The translations under genes and the position numbers were made by a program. A DNA stretch of 24,667 bases. Origin: Planctomycetales bacterium (lineage in GTDB: Bacteria; Planctomycetota; Phycisphaerae; SM23-33). The DNA lies in the NCBI GenBank assembly GCA_030642005.1, contig DAOWOP010000019.1, positions 1 to 24,667 on the forward strand, given 5' to 3'. Shown piece by piece: positions 20,573 through 24,667 of the stretch. Each line of letters opens with the position of its first letter. Position 1 is the stretch's first letter. The notes under the pieces are model-generated. The model ran no database searches. It was not told the origin of the DNA and was given only the letters and a program-made list of their open reading frames with translations.

Positions 20573-20905
20573 TCATAAAACGTAGCAACTTGTTAATCGG
20601 GCAAAATCCTCGCCGGTGCGAACAATCCACACGCTTCGAACCATAGTCTGTCCGTAAGGCCCCGACACCTTATAGTCTATCACATAACGCTGTCCGTATT
20701 GGTCTTTTTTGGTTAAAATCGCCTCGGCTTCACCAGCAGCCGACAGGAGGGCGTCCCGTAATTCGTCGGCGTTTCGGGCTGTTATACCGAGAACGGAAGC
20801 AAATACTCTGGCCTTGTGCCGGCCACGCGGATGAGCCGGATTCAGGCAATAATCCCGAATTTTCCGCAGGTCCACAACGGCGCGCCCGGCATTCGGCAAC
20901 TTCAT
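20573..20905 (-). CDS. DUF6883 protein, possible toxin
   Basis: This 110-residue protein fits DUF6883: it begins MKLPNAGRAVVDLRKIRDYC, followed by NPAHPRGRHKARVFASVLGI and ends with a beta region (YVIDYKVSGPYGQTMVRSVW). The family also appears as a domain at the C-terminus of larger, toxin-like proteins, as far as I recall, so a toxic activity is plausible. A GTG at 20914 is an alternative start. The ATG at 20905 is chosen because MKLPNA is the conserved family start and GGGGTG lies 6 nt upstream. Its ribosome-binding site can pair with an upstream CCCCGC (20940-20945). Confidence 0.75.
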   Translation of the reverse strand: MKLPNAGRAVVDLRKIRDYCLNPAHPRGRHKARVFASVLGITARNADELRDALLSAAGEAEAILTKKDQYGQRYVIDYKVSGPYGQTMVRSVWIVRTGEDFARLTSCYVL

Positions 20906-20910
20906 ATGTT

Positions 20911-20973
20911 TCACCCCGCAACAGCGATTTTATCTTCCAGCGGGGATGTCCCCGGAGAATCGACCCGTCGGGG
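20911..20973 (-). promoter_or_regulatory. Leader with alternative hairpins covering the DUF6883 ribosome-binding site
   Basis: Four complementary tracts lie in order on the minus strand: CCCCG (20973-20969), CCGGGG (20955-20950), CCCCGC (20945-20940) and GCGGGG (20919-20914). The last one includes the Shine-Dalgarno. Tract 3 can pair with tract 4 (6 bp, 20-nt loop), hiding the ribosome-binding site, or with tract 2, leaving it free; tract 2 can pair instead with tract 1. This is the layout of a translational switch. No ligand or protein is implied. Confidence 0.45.
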
Positions 20974-20978
20974 TAATT

Positions 20979-21524
20979 CTACTTAATGCGCCGGTCTTCC
21001 GGGTAGCGATTATCGATCCATTTTACGATGGCTTTGGCCAGACCCTGCGCCTTCTCGGGCACGCCGAGTGTTACTCGCTTGCTGGTCCATCCGGCGCAGT
21101 TGGCTACGCCCAGAACCTGCCCTGAATCCTTATCAACCAGTTCAATCCGCGCGACGACAAATTCGACACCGGCCGTAGCCACCGCCATTGATGACGCGCC
21201 TTGGTAATGGAGGATTTTACCTTGAATAAGCAGCGTTTTCCCGGAGTGTGCATTAGGGATTTTTTCGTCTTCCAATTCCTTTGCGAATGCGCCCGGAAGC
21301 AAGGTGAGCAGTTCACGAGGAACCTTTCCGCCCATATCGTCGGTGATTGTGCCCAACTCAAATCGCTGATAGACACCCAGGTTGGCCGAGACCGCCTGAA
21401 TGGTAGTCGGTTCACCCTTCGCACCCATCGCCAAGGCTGCGCCTTCTCCGATAGCCGTGCCGCATCCGCCAACCAAAGCCAGTAACCCAACCAGTGAAAC
21501 CATCAGCATTGCCCGTCGATTCAT
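20979..21524 (-). CDS. Lipoprotein of unknown function (DUF4410-like)
   Basis: This 181-residue lipoprotein has a lipobox LVGGC (Cys 21) after a clear signal peptide. AAAGGATG precedes the ATG by about 6 nt. The mature part has FELGTITDDMGGKVPRELL, KTLLIQGKILHYQGAS, ARIELVDKDSGQVLGVANC and LAKAIVKWIDNRYP. This order (target-name strand, GKxLLIxGxI, RIELVDxxSGxVLG) resembles DUF4410-type lipoproteins, but only loosely. It lies 73 nt upstream of the DUF6883 gene on the same strand and could share a transcript. Confidence 0.7.
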   Translation of the reverse strand: MNRRAMLMVSLVGLLALVGGCGTAIGEGAALAMGAKGEPTTIQAVSANLGVYQRFELGTITDDMGGKVPRELLTLLPGAFAKELEDEKIPNAHSGKTLLIQGKILHYQGASSMAVATAGVEFVVARIELVDKDSGQVLGVANCAGWTSKRVTLGVPEKAQGLAKAIVKWIDNRYPEDRRIK

Positions 21525-21560
21525 AATTCATCCTTTCATTTGGTCAATAACCTGTTTAGC

Positions 21561-21579
21561 AGTCGCCGGAACGGCGACT
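21561..21579. repeat. Perfect 8-bp hairpin between minus-strand genes
   Basis: AGTCGCCG, loop GAA, CGGCGACT. An extra CGGCGAC follows at 21584-21590. No T tract follows in either direction. It lies between the lipoprotein start and the stop of the membrane protein gene. It may be a dispersed palindromic repeat or an mRNA end-stabilising structure. Confidence 0.5.
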
Positions 21580-21618
21580 CCACGGCGACGATATTCTAAT
21601 CCTCTTCTGATAAAACAA

Positions 21619-23385
21619 TCAACTATTACTTGTTGCAGTTGTTGTATTTGTGGTCGGAGTCGTAGATGGCGCAGTTGCCGGCGCAGTCGTGGGTTCCGCC
21701 GGCAGTATGCGGAACAGTCGCCAGTATCCACCCCATTTCCCGTTGGGCGAGTCGATTTGCTCGATTCTGTCGTTCGGCGTCGGGGCTGACTTTGCCTGGA
21801 ACAGGATATACATCGGCACATCCGGCAGGTGCCGCTGCCGCCGGTATCCATCCGCAAACTCAATAATTTTATCGGCGTCCGCCCGGGCGCTTCGGCAAGG
21901 CCTGAGGACACTGCGCTGCGCACTGATTGTTTCGTCCCATTCTCTCGCGCGTTCAGGCCACAGGTGCAGCATGTATGGCAGGTCGGCTGGACACGCCAGC
22001 AGTGATCGCCGCCCATAAAGTCGTATTTCCGCCCGGCTGCTGATGAACAGCGCGTTCTCGGCGGTATGCCGGCCCGCCCATGAGGCGACCTCGCGGAGTT
22101 CGGCTTCGGCGGCGTAGCGCAGACGGTGCCGGCTGAATCGGTCTCGTTCGGCGACCTGCACTGCTAAGTCAACGACCATGTGCCGGATCGGGCGGGTGTT
22201 GTAACTTGAGCCGAGATATACCGCCGTCAGCAGTCCCGCCGTTACACGCACCCACGCTTGATGCCTGTGAGTCATCCTCAACAGATGCACCGTCGCCTGG
22301 GCCAGAAGGACATACAACGGCAGCATGGCCAGACGAAGCGCCTCGAACAGTTCAATCATCACGGCCCCCCCGGAAACGGGGCTGAACCAGCGAACGGCTA
22401 TCTGTGCAAGCCCGTGCAGGCCGAAGGATACGAACACCGCCGAGATCAGCATCCCCAGCCATTCGCCCAGGTTGCTCGCCCGATACCGCCCGGCCAGGCA
22501 CAGAATTATCACCACCGGCGCAACCAGCGCACAGGCCACCGGAAGCCAGCGCAGCGCCTCTATCAACACCTCCGGATAGAGCACGTTCATCCCGCTGTGG
22601 TCGAGCACTTTCCTGAGGCTCTGCCAGGTCATCGCGGGCAGGCTGAATGTTCCGTCCGGGCTGAAGGTAACGTAATAATGATAAATCGCCGGCAGCGCAC
22701 CAATCGCCGCAGCCGCCATGGACGCCGCCGCCCTTGCCCACGCTGAGGGCTTAAGACGTCCCAGCCCCAGCATCGCCACGAACATAACGGCTGCGAGGTT
22801 GACCGCGGAAGTCAAATGGATGTTCCCGCAAAGCCCGACCGTGAAGAACACTATCAGCACCGCCGGCTTCCTGTGCGTCCGAACGAACCCCAGCGCCAGC
22901 AGCGGCACAACGGCCAGGTACAGCGACGCCGGTGTAACGGTAAATATCGGCCCAAGACCCCAGTACGGTCTGGACGTCGAGAAAATCGCCATGGACGCCG
23001 CCGCCACCAGCGTCGCCACGGACGTACTGTGCGTCTGGCGGTACAGCAGGACGTACATGCCCAACAGGTACAGCAGCAGCATTCCCGCCCCGAGCAGCCG
23101 GAGGGCGTTAATCGGTTCGTCAGGCCCGCACAGGTCAATGGTCGATGCCAGGACGGACTGCCACGCCGGCAGATGGAGCCGCCAGGCCGCATCAGCGCCG
23201 GAACCGGCGAATACGCCGTCGCTGCTGTACAATGCCGGGTCCTGCCGCTTATAAACCTCCGCCAGCAGATTGGCCTGGCTGCCGGTAATGTGATTCTGGC
23301 GAAACGTTACCAGCGTATTGATCGCTACGACCGCCAGGATTACCACAACGGCCCAGTGATGTTTTTTCGCAGGAATCGGCCTCAT
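21619..23385 (-). CDS. Polytopic membrane protein, GT-C-like architecture, unknown function
   Basis: This 588-residue protein has roughly ten hydrophobic helices (for example around 12-24, 95-113, 125-135, 150-168, 175-215, 290-310, 320-340, 360-380). They are followed by a soluble C-terminal domain from about 410. A first-loop region rich in acidic and aromatic residues (EVYKRQDPALYSSDGVF) between helices 1 and 2 is typical of GT-C-type glycosyltransferases and related membrane proteins, but no catalytic motif is certain. The extreme C-terminus is a Thr/Pro/Ala tail (TTAPATAPSTTPTT), probably disordered. Its ATG has AGGAAAG at an unfavourable 11-nt spacing. It is divergent from tilS. Confidence 0.7.
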   Translation of the reverse strand: MRPIPAKKHHWAVVVILAVVAINTLVTFRQNHITGSQANLLAEVYKRQDPALYSSDGVFAGSGADAAWRLHLPAWQSVLASTIDLCGPDEPINALRLLGAGMLLLYLLGMYVLLYRQTHSTSVATLVAAASMAIFSTSRPYWGLGPIFTVTPASLYLAVVPLLALGFVRTHRKPAVLIVFFTVGLCGNIHLTSAVNLAAVMFVAMLGLGRLKPSAWARAAASMAAAAIGALPAIYHYYVTFSPDGTFSLPAMTWQSLRKVLDHSGMNVLYPEVLIEALRWLPVACALVAPVVIILCLAGRYRASNLGEWLGMLISAVFVSFGLHGLAQIAVRWFSPVSGGAVMIELFEALRLAMLPLYVLLAQATVHLLRMTHRHQAWVRVTAGLLTAVYLGSSYNTRPIRHMVVDLAVQVAERDRFSRHRLRYAAEAELREVASWAGRHTAENALFISSRAEIRLYGRRSLLACPADLPYMLHLWPERAREWDETISAQRSVLRPCRSARADADKIIEFADGYRRQRHLPDVPMYILFQAKSAPTPNDRIEQIDSPNGKWGGYWRLFRILPAEPTTAPATAPSTTPTTNTTTATSNS

Positions 23386-23422
23386 GGAAACGGACTTTCC
23401 TAATATGAAAGGTAAAAAACAG

Positions 23423-23511
23423 TATAATCAGTGGACTGTAATCGGGAAGATAAAAATTGGCAATCGGCAATCGGAAATACTACTCTGCGAAGCGGCGCTT
23501 CGCTGCGAAGC
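23423..23511 (+). promoter_or_regulatory. Candidate tilS promoter element and leader hairpin
   Basis: A perfect TATAAT (23423-23428) is present, but no convincing -35 lies 16-18 bp upstream. Downstream, GCGAAGC (23487-23493), GGC, GCTTCGC (23497-23503), T, GCGAAGC (23505-23511) forms a 7-bp hairpin with a spare copy of its left arm, ending 17 nt before the preferred tilS ATG. The tract AATTGGCAATCGGCAATCGG (23456-23475) is low-complexity repeat. Confidence 0.35.
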
Positions 23512-23528
23512 ACGAGTTGGAAATTGAG

Positions 23529-24497
23529 ATGGAGGCGTTTATCGCCCGTCATGGCCTGTTGGAGGCCGGGCAGGTCGTGGTGGTCGGCGTCAGCGGCGGC
23601 GCCGACAGCGTCGCCCTGGCTGCGGCGCTGCGCCTGATTGGACGATATGTCCTGCATATCGCCCACATCCACCACGGCATCCGGGCCGACGCCGACGGCG
23701 ATGCGGATTTCGTCGCCGAACTGGCCGAGAAGTGGCAAACGCCGTTTCACCTCGAACGGATTGACACGCCCTCGCTGGCCCGAGCCGAGCGGATCGGCAT
23801 TGAAGAGGCCGCAAGGACGGGACGGTACGAGGCCCTTTCAGCGATAGCGGCCCGTGCCGGCGCTGACGCGGTCGCCGTGGCCCATCACGCCGGCGACCAG
23901 GTCGAGACGGTCCTGCACCGCATCGTCCGCGGCACGCATCTCCGCGGCTTGGCCGGTATGACGCCGAAACGAAAACTGAATGAAAACCTCGTTCTCATTC
24001 GCCCGCTGCTCTGGGCCGGGAGGGAACAGATTGAGCGGTTCTGCCGGAGCGAGGGGCTTTCCTGGCGGACGGACCACACCAACGCCGAGATGGACTTTAC
24101 GCGAAATTTCATCCGCCACGAGTTGCTCCCGCTACTGCGGGACCGCCTGAACACGCGGGCCGACGACGCGCTGCTGCGTCTGGCCTCGGCGGCCGGTGAA
24201 GCCGAATCGGTCCTGTCAGAACTGGCCGAGCGGCTTTTTGAACGAGCCTGCCGAAAACGGTCGGACAGGGAAATTGTCCTGCGAACCGCGCCGCTGAAGA
24301 AGGCCCCCGCCCTGTTGGCAGCGATGGCTTTGCGGTCGGCACTGGCTGCGATGGATGCGCCGCAGCAGGCGCTTGGGCGGGAACGGTTCGACGACCTGCT
24401 GGCCGTTCTGGACGGATCGGTAACCGCCGTGGACCTGCCGGGACAAATCCGGGCCGAACGCCATAGCCGGGACATCCACCTCTTCCGACAAGGGTGA
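23529..24497 (+). CDS. tilS: tRNA(Ile)-lysidine synthase TilS
   Basis: This 322-residue enzyme attaches lysine to C34 of the CAU-anticodon tRNA-Ile, changing its codon from AUG to AUA. The PP-loop is VSGGADSVAL (21-30). Other N-type ATPase motifs are HIHHGIRADADGDADFV and VAVAHHAGDQVETVLHRIVRG, followed by LVLIRPLLWAGREQIERFC and WRTDHTNAEMDFTRNFIRHEL. Beyond about residue 215 there is a helical linker and a short substrate-binding region, so this is the short form without the extra C-terminal domain of E. coli TilS (432 residues). The frame extends upstream to TTG codons at 23517 and 23457, but the ATG at 23529 fits the family start. An extra upstream run would be repeat sequence. Confidence 0.93.
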   Translation: MEAFIARHGLLEAGQVVVVGVSGGADSVALAAALRLIGRYVLHIAHIHHGIRADADGDADFVAELAEKWQTPFHLERIDTPSLARAERIGIEEAARTGRYEALSAIAARAGADAVAVAHHAGDQVETVLHRIVRGTHLRGLAGMTPKRKLNENLVLIRPLLWAGREQIERFCRSEGLSWRTDHTNAEMDFTRNFIRHELLPLLRDRLNTRADDALLRLASAAGEAESVLSELAERLFERACRKRSDREIVLRTAPLKKAPALLAAMALRSALAAMDAPQQALGRERFDDLLAVLDGSVTAVDLPGQIRAERHSRDIHLFRQG

Positions 24498-24667
24498 TAA
24501 CCCGCATTTTTCATTAACCACAGAGGACAGTGCCCTTTAGCCAATTATGCGGCCGCGCAAAGGGCGTATTCAACGGCCTTCAGTAACTTGTGAACTTGTA
24601 CCCGTAACGTTGAGTTGGATGAGATTCGATGACGCCACAGCACGCCACGCAAGCCCGAGAGCATATC
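24498..24667. other. Gap after tilS with partial repeat; edge-crossing frame unassigned
   Basis: TTAACCACAGAGGACA (24514-24529) repeats the arms that flank the GxxExxY gene. GCCCTTT (24532-24538) and AAAGGGC (24560-24566) form a weak inverted pair. On the minus strand a frame is open from the right edge to a TAA at 24545 (about 40 codons, ending VHKLLKAVEYALCAAA). It could be the end of a gene outside the window, but no family is recognised. Confidence 0.4.

Noticed and set aside
21572..21590. Terminator of the membrane protein gene
   Set aside because: The stem is perfect, but no T run follows on the minus strand, so intrinsic termination is not supported.
24532..24566. Intrinsic terminator of tilS
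   Set aside because: The arms are only 7 bp with a 21-nt loop and no T tract follows.

Overview
The window looks like chromosomal DNA of a Gram-negative bacterium, most likely a planctomycete of the Phycisphaerae type. This is inferred from gene content, not from a database match. Pointers are a secreted protein ending in a PEP-CTERM sorting tail, several lipoproteins, a lipopolysaccharide (LPS) core-type sugar kinase and heptosyltransferase, a DUF6677-like membrane protein, a PurL carrying two PurS-like modules, and GC-rich coding DNA separated by short AT-rich spacers full of simple repeats.

Left part (1-7007, + strand): a DUF89 damage-control phosphatase is followed by an in-register array of 8-bp repeats. 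A promoter then leads into what looks like one long envelope operon: DUF2752 membrane protein, two tandem paralogous lipoproteins, a half-length GT4 glycosyltransferase, a double-domain LPS-type kinase, a GT9 heptosyltransferase and a DUF192 protein. The four junctions from the first lipoprotein to the GT9 gene are 4-bp ATGA or GTGA overlaps. Together the genes suggest synthesis and phosphorylation of an LPS core-like glycan plus outer-membrane lipoproteins.

Middle (7013-11890): an orphan HicB antitoxin with its own promoter converges on a minus-strand MntA/HepT toxin-antitoxin pair. A SpoIIE/RsbU-type PP2C phosphatase, two small membrane proteins and a minus-strand PEP-CTERM protein follow. 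The PEP-CTERM gene has a consensus promoter, a leader of about 200 nt and a strong terminator.

Right-centre (12081-18421, minus strand): a rearranged purine locus. Intact purL is followed by a GxxExxY gene inside inverted repeats. Next comes a 672-codon ORF whose first 33 codons are the start of purQ, fused in frame to a heparinase II/III-like protein. Then comes an 8-codon remnant of the 3' end of purL, and finally intact purQ. This order is best explained by a duplicated purL-purQ locus whose interior was replaced by a lyase-like gene.

Right end (18474-24667): a bifunctional-nuclease (DUF151) gene on the + strand converges on a xerC/D recombinase that is translationally coupled to a small cysteine-rich protein. 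Upstream of these lie a DUF6883/DUF4926 pair (possible toxin/immunity module) with a potentially self-sequestering ribosome-binding site, a lipoprotein and a polytopic membrane protein. tilS reads in the + direction near the right edge. No rRNA, tRNA, CRISPR array or transposase was recognised.
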